A stretch of 64,000 nucleotides of DNA from Vitis vinifera. Lineage: Eukaryota > Streptophyta > Magnoliopsida > Vitales > Vitaceae. The first letter of the stretch is position 1; each line of letters starts with the position of its first letter. Location: contig NC_081810.1 in assembly GCF_030704535.1 (NCBI RefSeq), positions 1,674,501 through 1,738,500 of the forward strand. The letters run 5' to 3'. Positions 35,050 through 45,807 of the stretch are shown piece after piece. Position numbers and translations under genes: made by a program. The notes under the pieces were generated by a model. The model saw only the letters and a list, made by a program, of their open reading frames with translations, made no database searches and was not told where the DNA came from.

Positions 35050-35530
35050 TAGTTGGGTGCAACAAAGTCACTTTTGAACTTGAGAATGGATCATTCCAAT
35101 GACAACTCTTAGAACAATCTATAGGATATGATGTTAAATGTTAATAAAAAGTTAACTTCTGGATACCAATTGACTTCCATGATCCTAGAATTCATATCAG
35201 AGTCAAGGATTATGATTCAAGTCATGAGAGCATCATGTTAAGATGCAGCAACATCACTTTAGGGATAGATCACCCAAAACTCTTAAAACAAACTTATGTG
35301 GTATGATGTTGAATGCTATAAAAAGTTTGGCCTATATTAACCTATAGGTTTTTCGAATGAGATGATCAAAACCCCTGATCCAACAATTGATATTAGAGCC
35401 GAGAGTCACGGTCAAGTCATGGGAGTGTCATGTTGGTGCACAATAATGCTGCTACAGAATGATGACTCACTCAAACGACAACTCTTAGAACAGGTCTAGA
35501 GGGCACGATGTGAAATATCTTAAAAAGAAT
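35050..35530. repeat. Three diverged units of about 175-205 bp upstream of locus 5
   Basis: The phrase AACTCTTARAACA recurs near 35104, 35278 and 35482. Each time it is followed by a form of TATGATGTTRAATGYTATAAAAAGTT and then by a sequence resembling the plant primer-binding site (TGATATTAGAGCC at 35388-35400). The same three units lie upstream of locus 6 (about 41020-41480). They may derive from an old LTR-element junction that was duplicated before the promoter itself was copied. Confidence 0.6.
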
Positions 35531-35909
35531 TGCTGGCCTACCTCACTGGCAATTGGGTTTCAGCCAGAAATGCTTCTGTTGCGTACTCTGCATTAATGTC
35601 CCCATCCAAGGGTGGTTCAGCACAACAAGCAATCCATAAACAAAGCAAGTAAATACATTCTAACTCTAAAAAATCAAAGTTTGAAATCAAGTAAATACAT
35701 GGCAGCTTCAAGTCGAAGAAAGTTTGGAATCATTAGGAGACTGATTATTAGAACAAGTCAATGGAAGAAAACAAATTGAAAACCATCTATAAAATTTTCA
35801 AGCACACCTGAACAAAATGGAGATTTCATCATTTCTCTAGTGATTTACAATCTAGAGATTTTGGCTTAAATTCTTGAAGTTCACGTCTTTGTAATTTTAT
35901 CTTCCTGCA

Positions 35910-38321
35910 ATGAAAACTGCAGTACCTTATTGTCTCTGCTGGTTGCCTCTCCTCCTCCTCCTCCTCCTCCTCCTGCTGCTGCTCCCAGCGTCGGTTGTTG
36001 CTCAAGCTTACAGTAACAAAACTCTGGGCTCGTCCCTCACAGCAGGAGACAATGAATCTTGGGCATCAGAGTCTGGCGAATTCGCTTTTGGATTCCAAGA
36101 GATTGGAACTGGGGGTTACTTGCTGGCTGTTTGGTTCAACAAGATATCTGAAAAGACGGTAGTTTGGTCAGCCAATGGGGGTAATCTAGCGAAAAAGGGA
36201 TCCAAAGTTCAACTTACTAGTGATGGAAGTTTTGTGCTGAACGATCAGGAAGGTGAAAAGATATGGCCGGTTGATTCTACGATTACTGGTGTGGCCTATG
36301 CAGCCATGCTCGACAGTGGAAACTTCGTGCTGGCAAGGCAGGATTCCATGAATTTGTGGGAGAGTTTTGATAATCCAACAGATACGATATTGCCCACACA
36401 GGCAATGAATCAAGGCAGCAAGCTGCTTGCTCGTTTATCAGAAACGAATTACTCAAGTGGAAGATTCATGTTTACACTAGAATCTACTGGAAATCTGGCG
36501 ATGTACACCACTAATTTCCCACAGGATTCTGAAAATTTTGCTTACTGGTCATCAAAGACTACTGGCAGTGGCTTTCAAGTGATTTTCAACCAGTCTGGTT
36601 CCATCTACCTTATGGCGAGCAATGGAAGCAAACTTATGGATGTGCTCACAAATGAAGCTTCAACAGAAGACTACTACCAGAGAGCAATTCTTGAATATGA
36701 TGGAGTTTTCAGACAATATGTCTACCCAAAGTCTTCTGGCTCAAGTGCTGGGAGGCCTATGGCATGGTCCTCTTTAACCTCGTTTGTGCCTGACAATATC
36801 TGCACAAGTATCAGGGCAGAGACAGGCAGTGGAGCTTGTGGCTTCAACAGCTACTGCACAATGGGAAATGATGACAGACCATACTGTCAGTGCCCTCCTG
36901 GTTACACCTTCTTGGATCCACAAGATGATATGAATGGATGCAAACAGAACTTTGAACCAGAGAGTTGCAGTGAAGAATCACAAGAGAAGGGTCTGTTTGG
37001 TTTTGAAGAGATGACGGATGTGGACTGGCCGCTGTCAGATTATGGGCATTTTACAGAAGTAACAGAGGATTGGTGCAGACAAGCTTGCTTGGATGATTGT
37101 TTTTGTGATGTTGCCATTTTTGGAGATGGGGGGGATTGTTGGAAGAAGAGAACCCCTCTCTCAAATGGGAGGACTGAGTCTAATAATGGACGAAGAATTC
37201 TGATTAAAGTACGGAAGGACAATTCTACTTCGGAACCCAGAAATGAAGGTAAAAAAGATCAGTCAACTTTGATCATCACAGAATCTGTGCTGTTAGGTGG
37301 CTCTGTTTTTCTGAATTGCCTCCTCCTCCTAGCAGCTTTTATTAAGAGAAAGTCAAAGACTCTTCAGCCACACCAGGCCATGGTGGGGGCAAATCTAAAA
37401 ACTTTCAGTTACAAGGCGCTAGAAGTGGCTACTAATGGCTTCAAGGATGAGCTGGGAAGGGGAGCTTTTGCAACAGTTTACAAAGGGGCTCTACCCCATG
37501 ATGATGGAATCAATTTGATTGCAGTGAAGAAGCTGGAGAGGATGGAGAAAGAAGGAGACAAGGAATTTGGGGCAGAAGTGAAAGCAATTGGCCGGACAAA
37601 TCACAAGAACCTAGTCCAACTCCTGGGGTACTGCAATGAGGGGCAACACCGGCTTCTAGTATACGAGTTCATGAGCAATGGTTCTTTGGCAACCTTCCTA
37701 TTTGGAAATTCAAGGCCAGATTGGTGTAAAAGAACACGGATCATCCTAGGAACTGCAAGAGGGCTCTTGTACTTGCATGAGGAGTGCAGCACCCAGATCA
37801 TACACTGTGACATCAAGCCTCAAAACATACTTTTAGATGACTTTTTAACAGCAAGGATTTCAGATTTTGGGCTAGCCAAGCTTTTGAAGACGGATCAGAC
37901 GCGAACCATGACTGGAATCAGGGGAACCAAAGGGTATGTTGCCCCTGAATGGTTCAAGACAGTGCCTGTTACAGCCAAGATTGATGTTTACAGCTTTGGG
38001 ATTGTGTTGCTAGAGATCATTTTCTGCAGGAAGAACTTCGCACCCGATGTAAGGGATGAAAGTCAGATGATCCTGGCTGATTGGGTGCAAGACTGCTACA
38101 AAGAGAAGAGATTGGATTTGCTGGTAGGAAATGATGAAGAGGCATTTGGTGATATGGAGAAACTGGAGAAGTTTGTGATGATAGCAATATGGTGTACTCA
38201 GGAGGATCCATCTCGAAGACCCACCATGAAGAAAGTTGTGCAAATGCTAGAAGGAGCTGCTGAAGTTTCTATTCCTCCAGACTCATCTTTCTCATCTGCC
38301 AGTAGTTCAATCCAATTCTAA
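35910..38321 (+). CDS. Locus 5: chimeric G-type lectin receptor-like kinase
   Basis: Intronless, 803 residues, ATG at 35910 in the same context as locus 6. Signal peptide about 1-31 encoded by a CTC/CTG repeat; lectin about 35-200; EGF-like; PAN; short membrane span; kinase. The mannose-type signature has become ESTGNLAMY (191-199), missing three key residues. Up to the glycine loop (about 37460) the gene matches locus 6, apart from a 12-base deletion that shortens the inner end of the membrane span. After the loop (from about 37485) it matches locus 4 through the stop and 3' flank. All kinase residues are present: GRGAFATVYKG, Lys540, HCD Asp634, DFG Asp652. It joins a locus 6-type sensor and promoter to a locus 4-type kinase, and its open frame suggests it works. 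Confidence 0.93.
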   Translation: MKTAVPYCLCWLPLLLLLLLLLLLLPASVVAQAYSNKTLGSSLTAGDNESWASESGEFAFGFQEIGTGGYLLAVWFNKISEKTVVWSANGGNLAKKGSKVQLTSDGSFVLNDQEGEKIWPVDSTITGVAYAAMLDSGNFVLARQDSMNLWESFDNPTDTILPTQAMNQGSKLLARLSETNYSSGRFMFTLESTGNLAMYTTNFPQDSENFAYWSSKTTGSGFQVIFNQSGSIYLMASNGSKLMDVLTNEASTEDYYQRAILEYDGVFRQYVYPKSSGSSAGRPMAWSSLTSFVPDNICTSIRAETGSGACGFNSYCTMGNDDRPYCQCPPGYTFLDPQDDMNGCKQNFEPESCSEESQEKGLFGFEEMTDVDWPLSDYGHFTEVTEDWCRQACLDDCFCDVAIFGDGGDCWKKRTPLSNGRTESNNGRRILIKVRKDNSTSEPRNEGKKDQSTLIITESVLLGGSVFLNCLLLLAAFIKRKSKTLQPHQAMVGANLKTFSYKALEVATNGFKDELGRGAFATVYKGALPHDDGINLIAVKKLERMEKEGDKEFGAEVKAIGRTNHKNLVQLLGYCNEGQHRLLVYEFMSNGSLATFLFGNSRPDWCKRTRIILGTARGLLYLHEECSTQIIHCDIKPQNILLDDFLTARISDFGLAKLLKTDQTRTMTGIRGTKGYVAPEWFKTVPVTAKIDVYSFGIVLLEIIFCRKNFAPDVRDESQMILADWVQDCYKEKRLDLLVGNDEEAFGDMEKLEKFVMIAIWCTQEDPSRRPTMKKVVQMLEGAAEVSIPPDSSFSSASSSIQF

Positions 38322-41019
38322 TTTCCATTTGGGTATGCATTTTTGGTTACTTTTTAGTGACAAATAAAGGAGACAGTTATGTTGTGCTCCTAGCATATGA
38401 ATAATCCATATGGTTTTGGATCATTTTTTACATCAACCTCTGCTCATCTCTCAATTCAAATTATTATTCCCTTTGAAGAAGTTAAATTTTGGCTATTTTT
38501 ATCCAACCATTTATTATACATAAATGACTTAAATCAATGGTTATTTGCGAACCCACAACAATAACAAGTCATTAAGAGTTCATTTGATAGTGCTTTTTAA
38601 AAATACTTTTAAGCTTAAAAAGCATTTTTAAAGAAAAATAGGGTATTTGACAAAATTTAGAAAACACTTTAAAAAATCATTTATGGTAATAAAAAATCAC
38701 TAATAATATTTTTTGGAGAAACGCTTGACTGAAAAGTATATGACTTGATTAAATAAATACCATGGCTAAGAAAAGAAACATTTTAACTCTTACTATATAC
38801 TGCAATATTTGGCAAAACCAAAGTTTTTGCCTTCCATTAGCCTCTCTCCATTTTACATATACTTAATAAGATGGTATTGGTCGAATCACCTTTTACCTAT
38901 AGGTTAAAGATAATAAAATGTTAGGGTACTAATTGATGCCTATGAAACTTATTATTCGAACTGTCCAAATCGTATAATAAAATCTAAGTCAATGAATATG
39001 GATACAAATAATGGAATTAAAGTACAAAAGAATGGAATTGTATATAACCAATGAGATCAATATTGAATAAAAGAATGTGATCAAAATGCAAAGCAGTGTT
39101 ATGCTCAAGCTAACATATAAATAATCCATATGGTTTTGGATCATTATCTACCTTCACTCATCTCTCATATCATTATCCACAGTTTTGTTAAATTCTGACC
39201 ATCAAGATGACCCAAATCAATGTGCATTTTTAGCACCCACAACAAAAGTCATTAGTTTCAATAGTAGGTTGCAGTTTGTAAAAGATACCTAAGAGATGTA
39301 CAATCCCCTAAATTTGCTATTTAAACCCATGGTGGCGAAAGAAGTTCGCATACAAAAAGAAAAAAATGTATCTATTTTGCTCTATGCTAGACTAAATAGT
39401 ATAACTTGATTAAATAAATATGATAATTAAGTAAACAGATGGCTTAACTCTAAACAAGGTCCAATATTTGGCAAAATCAAACTATCTGACTTCCATTAAC
39501 CTCTCTCTCCATAGTCCATATTATATGTGCTCTACAAGATGATAACAATTGAATTACCTTCATAAGGAAAATGCTAGGGTATAAGTCAATAGCTATTGAA
39601 CTTGCCATTCCAATAGTCCAAGATGCATGATGATATGTAGGGTACAAAAGAATTAAAATATATTAGGATCAACTCATAAAATAATGACATCAAGATATGA
39701 TGAAACGAATTTGGGTATGAAGCAATAAGGCCTAATTGTTCATGTGACACATTATGATTGATCCTACTTTTCAATATTTATTGATTCAATACTATAGCAG
39801 AACCCTCCAATATATCTATGATCTCTACCATATAATTTTATGTGTGATATCTAAGAAATGTGTACTTTGATCTTAGAAGAAGTGAGTTTTTTTCCAAGCT
39901 GCATTGAGTAACTTGAGATTCTCATATCCAAGTAGCATAGAGAGTAGCCTTACCACAAAATTATATGGTCTATATGACGTGTTTTATGTGTTCTAATATA
40001 TTTCAAATGACTTGGTTTTGTGTGGCTTGAACTTGCAAGAAAAGGTAATGTATAAGGAGGGACATATGTAGATTTTGGATGGAAAGTAACAAATATTGTA
40101 ACTAAGGTTATTTCTTTGGTGGAAGTACCATAGCAATCTCATGGAGTGGAAAAAGATATATCAAAGTTGTCCTAGGCTTTTTATACTTTTATTCTTTTAA
40201 ATTAGAAGGACAAAATTTTTGTTAGGGGAGGGGATGTGATATTTGGTTGTAAAAAATGTTAATTTTTATGCTTAATGTTGCCTTTAATTAGATGTTAAAA
40301 CTGGTTTAAGGTTGATCATGGTTAGGCCTAATTTAAGATTAGTTATAATTAATTGATGACTTAAGTTTATGTGTTGGGATGATTGACCTAATTACAATTA
40401 TGAGAACTTGAAAAGATGAATTATTTAGGAAGTCTTAAAAGTAAAAAGTGGGGACTTCAGTGTAAAAAGTAAGTTTTGTAGTAGCTCTACAGCATTGGCA
40501 CCTAAAACTTTCTCTGCAGAGTATTTAAGAAGCTAATAATTTTTATAAGTCTTGCTTTAGAAGAAGACTCACTAATTCTTAAGTAATAAAATTATCATTA
40601 AAATTGTGGAATCCCAAGAAAAGAAAATAGAGAGATTCAGTCCAATTTGGAAAAGTCAGACTTCTAGAATTCAATGCAGAAAGGTTTGGAAAAGTTATTA
40701 GCCACGTCTGAAGTATATTTTTGACATTGTCAATGCCCCTGAAGAACAGTCTTTTATTTATTATATTCAAAAATCTTGAAGTCTAAGAACTCTTTTGACC
40801 AGAAGCTACCTTAATAAACTCTACAAGACTAAGTCATAAGCAATTTGTTGAGGTTAGAAATTTCGTCAACAGCACATGGATTAATCTGGTGTTGATGCTT
40901 GTTGCAAGCATTCTGGATGGCCGTCAAGGTTAAGGGATCAGCCAACAAGGCTTATATCATACTCTAATCAATCTCTAGTTGTGTAATTTTCAATTTTGGT
41001 TCATTTTTATCAGTTTTGT

Positions 41020-41480
41020 TGGGGTGCAACAAAGTCACTTTTAAACCCGGATGGATCATTCAAATAACAACTCTTAGAACAACTTGTAGGATATGATGTC
41101 AAATGTCAATAAAAAGTTTGAATTATTGATACTAACTGACTTTCATGATCCTAGAATTCATATCAGAGTCGAGGATCATGATTCAAGTCATGGAGCATCA
41201 TGTTAAGATACAACAACGTCAATTTGGGGGTAGACCACCCAAATGACCGAATCTTAAAATAAACTTATGTGGTATGATGTTGAATGCTATAAAAAGTTTG
41301 ACCTACATTAACACCAATTGGTTTTTCAAATGAGATGATCAAAATCCCGGATCCAACAATTGATATTAGAACTGAGAGTCATGGGAGTGTCATGTTGGGG
41401 TGCAACAATGCTGCTACAGGATGACTCACTCAAACAGACAACTCTTAGAACAGGCCTAGAGGGTACGATGTGGAATATCT
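41020..41480. repeat. Three diverged units upstream of locus 6
   Basis: This is the counterpart of the repeat at 35050-35530, with AACTCTTAGAACA or variants near 41069, 41248 and 41439. It shows that the triple arrangement predates the copying of the promoter between loci 5 and 6. Confidence 0.6.
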
Positions 41481-41713
41481 TGAAAAGAATTGCTGGCCTA
41501 CCTCACTGGCAATTGGGTTTCAGCTAGAAAGGATTCTGTTGCGTACTCTGCATTGATGTCCCCATCCAAGGGTGGTTCAGCACGACAAGCAAACCATAAA
41601 CAAAGCAAGTAAATACATTCTAACTCTGAAAAATCAAAGTTTGAAATCAAGTAAATACATGGAAGCTTCCCCCACAATTTCAGTAGACAGTGACACAAAT
41701 GTCAAAGACTCAG

Positions 41714-41987
41714 GCGGTGTTTATTTTTTTACTTAATTCTAAATAGAACCTTAATACTTAATAGTATTAAATATTAGGTTGTTTGTTTTTTAGTATTTTA
41801 TTTCTATTAAGTATTAAAAAGTAAAAAAAATCATTATGTTATTTTTTCTATTTAGAAAAAACCACATATTTTGGCTTTTTCTATTTAGTAAAAAGTTTAT
41901 AATAAGTCATGAAAAAGTAAAAAAACAAACAACCTAAATTCTAAAACTAAATGGTTTTCAGTAAAAAGCCAAAAAAACAAACACCAC
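41714..41987. mobile_element. MITE-like DNA transposon (274 bp) upstream of locus 6
   Basis: The ends GCGGTGTTTATTTTTTT and AAAAAAACAAACACCAC form an imperfect terminal inverted repeat. CTCAG stands on both sides (41709-41713 and 41988-41992) and may be a 5-base target duplication. The inside is AT-rich with further partial inverted pairing (TTAAGTATTAAAAAGTAAAA phrases). The locus 5 upstream region lacks this insert, so it probably arrived after the promoter was duplicated, although a nearby deletion in the locus 5 copy blurs the comparison. It ends about 200 bases before the locus 6 start codon. The superfamily is uncertain. Confidence 0.65.
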
Positions 41988-42190
41988 CTCAGTCTAAGAA
42001 AGTTTGGAACCACTAGGAGACTGATTATTAAAACAAGTCAATGGAAGACAACAAACTGAAAACCCTCTATAAAATTTTCAAGCACATCTGAACAAAATGG
42101 AGATTTCATCATTTCTCTAACGATTTAGAATCTAATAGATTTTCGCTTAAATCCTTGAAGTTCATGTCTTTGTAAGCTTATCTTCCTGCA

Positions 42191-44605
42191 ATGAAAACTG
42201 CAGTACCTTATTGTCTCTGCTGGTTGCCTCTCCTCCTCCTCCTCCTCCTCCTGCTGCTGCTGCTCCCAGCGTCGGTTGTTGCTCAAGCTTATAGTAACAA
42301 AACTCTGGGCTCATCCCTCACAGCGGGAGACAGTGAATCTTGGGCATCAGAGTCTGGCGAATTCGCTTTTGGATTCCAAGAGATTGGAACTGGGGGTTAC
42401 TTGCTGGCTGTTTGGTTCAACAAGATATCTGAAAAGACCGTAGTTTGGTCAGCCAATGGGGGTAATCTAGTGAAAAAGGGATCCAAAGTTCAACTTACTA
42501 GTGATGGAAATTTTGTGCTGAATGATCAGGAAGGTGAAAAGATATGGCCGGTTGATTCTACGATTACTGGTGTGGCCTATGCAGCCATGCTCGACAGTGG
42601 AAACTTCGTGCTGGTAAGGCAGGATTCCATTAATTTGTGGGAGAGTTTTGATAATCCAACAGATACGATATTGCCCACACAGGCACTGAATCAAGGCAGC
42701 AAGCTTGTTGCTCGTTTATCAGAAAAGAATTACTCGAGTGGAAGATTCATGTTTAAGCTACGGTCAAATGGAAGTCTGACGATGTACACCACTGATTTTC
42801 CACAGGATTCTGAAAATTTTCCTTATTGGTCATCACAGACTACTGGCTTTCAAGTGATTTTCAACCAGTCCGGTTCCATCTACCTTATGGCGAGGAATGG
42901 AAGCAAACTTATGGATGTGCTCACAAATGAAGCTTCAACAGAAGACTACTACCAGAGAGCAATTCTTGAATATGATGGAGTTTTCAGACAATATGTCTAC
43001 CCAAAGTCTGCTGGCTCAAGTGCTGGGAGGCCTATGGCATGGTCCTCTTTAACCTCGTTCGTGCCCAAGAATATCTGCAAAAGTATCAGGGCAGAGATAG
43101 GCAGTGGAGCTTGTGGCTTCAACAGTTACTGCACAATGGGAAATGATGACAGGCCATACTGCCAGTGCCCTCCTCGTTACACCTTCTTGGATCCACAAGA
43201 TGATATGAGTGGATGCAAACAGAACTTTGTACCAGAGAGTTGCAGTGAAGAATCACAAGAGAAGGGTCTGTTTGGTTTTGAAGAGATGACAGATGTGGAC
43301 TGGCCGCTGTCAGATTATGGGCATTTTACAAAAGTTACAGAGGATTGGTGCAGACAAGCTTGCTTGGATGATTGTTTTTGTGATGTTGCCATTTTTGGAG
43401 ATGGGGGGGGTTGTTGGAAGAAGAGAACCCCTCTCTCAAATGGGAGGACTGAGTCTAATAATGGACGAACAATTCTGATTAAAGTACGGAAAGACAATTC
43501 TACTTGGGAACCCAGAAGTGAAGGTAACAAAGATCAGTCAACTTTGATCATCACAGAATCTGTGCTGCTAGGTGGCTCTGTTTTTCTGAATTGCCTTCTC
43601 CTCCTATCAGCTTTTATGTACATCTTCCGTAAGAGAAAGTCAAAGACTCTTCAGCCACACCAGGCCATGGTGGGGGCAAATCTAAAAAATTTCAGTTACA
43701 AGGCGCTAGAAGTGGCTACCGATGGCTTCAAGGATGAGCTGGGAAGGGGAGCTTTTTCAACAGTTTACAAAGGGACTCTAGCCCATGATAATGGAAAATT
43801 AGTTGCAGCAAAGAAGTTGGACAGGATGGTGAGAGGAGTGGAGGTGGAATTTGAAACAGAAGTGAGTGCAATTGGCCGAACAAATCACAAGAATCTAGTC
43901 CAGCTCCTGGGGTTCTGCAATGAGGAGCAACACCGGCTTCTTGTATACGAGTTCATGAGCAATGGTTCTTTGGCAACCTTCCTATTTGGAAACTCAAGGC
44001 CAGACTGGTATAGAAGAACACAGATCATCTTAGGAACTGCAAGAGGGCTCTTGTACTTGCATGAAGAGTGCAGCACCCAGACCATACATTGTGACATCAA
44101 GCCTCAAAATATACTCCTGGATGACTTTTTAACAGCGAGGATTTCAGATTTTGGGCTAGCCAAGCTTTTGAAGACGGATCAGACTCAGACTACGACTGGA
44201 ATCAGGGGAACCAAGGGGTATGTTGCCCCTGAATGGTTCAAGACAGTGCCAGTTACCGCCAAGGTTGATGTTTACAGCTTTGGAATTGTGCTGCTAGAGC
44301 TCATTTTCTGCCGGAAGAACTTTGAACCAGCAGTGGAGGATGAAAATCAGATGGTATTAGCTGATTGGGCATATGACTCCTACCTAGAAAGGAAACTGGA
44401 TCTATTAGTGGAAAAAGATCAGGAGGCACTGGATAACATGGAAAAGCTGGAGAAGTTTGTGATGATAGCAATATGGTGCATTCAGGAGGATCCATCTCAA
44501 AGACCAACCATGAAGAAAGTCACACAGATGCTAGAAGGAGCCATCGAAGTTCCTCTTCCTCCAGACCCATCCCCATTCTCCAAATCATTTCCGCATCAAC
44601 CATAA
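42191..44605 (+). CDS. Locus 6: G-type lectin receptor-like kinase with lost mannose signature
   Basis: Intronless, 804 residues, ATG at 42191. Signal peptide about 1-31 made by a CTC/CTG repeat; lectin about 35-200; EGF-like, where the family CPPGY has become CPPRY; PAN; membrane span about 455-478; kinase to about 785. The mannose-type signature QxDxNxVxY reads RSNGSLTMY at 191-199, with four of five key residues changed, so mannose binding at this site is unlikely. The kinase is complete: GRGAFSTVYKG, Lys541 (in VAAKK), HCD Asp635, DFG. The ectodomain and promoter are close to locus 5 but the kinase is clearly different from it. Likely an active non-RD receptor kinase with a changed ligand. 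Confidence 0.93.
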   Translation: MKTAVPYCLCWLPLLLLLLLLLLLLPASVVAQAYSNKTLGSSLTAGDSESWASESGEFAFGFQEIGTGGYLLAVWFNKISEKTVVWSANGGNLVKKGSKVQLTSDGNFVLNDQEGEKIWPVDSTITGVAYAAMLDSGNFVLVRQDSINLWESFDNPTDTILPTQALNQGSKLVARLSEKNYSSGRFMFKLRSNGSLTMYTTDFPQDSENFPYWSSQTTGFQVIFNQSGSIYLMARNGSKLMDVLTNEASTEDYYQRAILEYDGVFRQYVYPKSAGSSAGRPMAWSSLTSFVPKNICKSIRAEIGSGACGFNSYCTMGNDDRPYCQCPPRYTFLDPQDDMSGCKQNFVPESCSEESQEKGLFGFEEMTDVDWPLSDYGHFTKVTEDWCRQACLDDCFCDVAIFGDGGGCWKKRTPLSNGRTESNNGRTILIKVRKDNSTWEPRSEGNKDQSTLIITESVLLGGSVFLNCLLLLSAFMYIFRKRKSKTLQPHQAMVGANLKNFSYKALEVATDGFKDELGRGAFSTVYKGTLAHDNGKLVAAKKLDRMVRGVEVEFETEVSAIGRTNHKNLVQLLGFCNEEQHRLLVYEFMSNGSLATFLFGNSRPDWYRRTQIILGTARGLLYLHEECSTQTIHCDIKPQNILLDDFLTARISDFGLAKLLKTDQTQTTTGIRGTKGYVAPEWFKTVPVTAKVDVYSFGIVLLELIFCRKNFEPAVEDENQMVLADWAYDSYLERKLDLLVEKDQEALDNMEKLEKFVMIAIWCIQEDPSQRPTMKKVTQMLEGAIEVPLPPDPSPFSKSFPHQP

Positions 44606-45807
44606 TTGTGTCGTAGAAACTGATTCAACAGCAATCCTTGTAGGGTTATTAATTCTTCAAATCTTTGTAGGGATTCTTTTTTCTCTTTTCTTTTTTCTTT
44701 TTTTCCTTTTTGTTCATCCCTCAACATTAAGATGAATAAATTCATTCTCATTGGCAACTCATCATTTTCTTGAAAATACGTTTCATACTGCTTTGCATAT
44801 CATAATCGCAAAGTTAGAAATTTTAATTATTAAGATGTGTATGTGCCGTGGGCACACATCAACCCACAAATACAAATCAAGAATGTCATGACTTTTGAAC
44901 ATAGAGTGAGTCTACAGCATAAACAAGTACCAACATTTCATAAGCCAATTGTCCAAATGACTTATCAAAAGAACAAAATAGAAGTTCATATAATCCCAAT
45001 GAGGGAAACTTTTTGGGTTTAATTTTCATATCAGTGCCAATAAACACAGCTGTCTCAAAAGCTTTAGCTGTTAAGAAATCACCAACAATGTAAAGAAAGC
45101 TTAAACTGTTGTCCTTAGCCATACATAGGGAAAGAAAAGAGAGTTTTTCTTTGTGAGATTCAAAGCACTCCTGGCAGCATTGGGATGAATTGGTCAAAAA
45201 ACTACAGATATCAGGAAGAAGAATAACTCTATTCATCTAGAAACTTTGTTATAATATGTGATTTGCCAAGCATCATCCTACTATTCAAATTACCTCGAAT
45301 TGTATACCAAGAAAGTATTACTTCTTCAAAATTGTAAAGCATACGGATGAGACCTTCTAGATTTTGTCGAACCTTATGTCTGCCAGTTATTATTTAAGTT
45401 GATGTATGCAGTTGATGTTAGGCACTTAGCTCTTCCTTGTTGAAGAAAATTGTCCTTGGTCACTGATACTGCCAAAAATAAACACCTTTGAAACGCATGC
45501 TATTCAAAATACATTCAACCATAATCAAGCACCTAAAACACCTTTATGTAAAAGAAGCACTTAGGATTAAGGTCTTCCATAAGAGATGACCTTCAATCAG
45601 CACCAGCTGGCTTTCCACTTTTTGGCCGCTAATGGCCAAAGTCAACAATGGCAGCAGAAGGTTAGCTGGATACCCCCATAGGAAAACTCTCTAAACCCTG
45701 AAGCCCATTTCTTTATTAAGAAACCTCCTTTGAATCCTTTGAATCTAGAAATGGTGGAACCAAAATTTTCAATTATTCCTGAAGATTTTTGAGCATCTTC
45801 AGTCACC
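44606..45807. other. Spacer between loci 6 and 7
   Basis: A T-rich stretch follows the locus 6 stop (44677-44710). A minus-strand frame of 116 codons at 44886-45236 starts with ATG but resembles nothing I know and is probably chance. The immediate upstream region of locus 7 has a Leu/Lys-poor, unremarkable composition. No other gene is supported. Confidence 0.5.

Larger units (their letters stand above)
31360..35909. other. Spacer between loci 4 and 5, mosaic of duplicated flanks and repeats
   Basis: The first about 1.6 kb (to about 33000) has a counterpart after locus 5 (38322-40590), including the phrases CATATGGTTTTGGATCATT and GGGGATGT(A/G)ATA(C/T)TTGGTT. The last about 1.3 kb (34600-35909) has a counterpart before locus 6. 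The 1.6 kb in between (about 33000-34600) has no counterpart there and contains repeated phrases such as AAGTTCTTGACA and GATGTGTTTT. Overlapping frames at 34298-34714 on both strands have no family resemblance. No gene is supported. Confidence 0.55.
38322..42190. other. Spacer between loci 5 and 6, duplicated flanks
   Basis: From 38322 to about 40590 the sequence follows the locus 4 3' flank. The phrase with CATATGGTTTTGGATCATT occurs twice (near 38409 and 39129), so part of this flank is itself duplicated. From about 40600 it follows the region upstream of locus 5 (34600-35909), with a MITE-like insert at 41714-41987. No coding region is supported. Confidence 0.6.

Noticed and set aside
44886-45236. 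116-codon minus-strand frame as a gene
   Set aside because: It begins with ATG but shows no domain, no family resemblance and no coding context; probably a chance frame.
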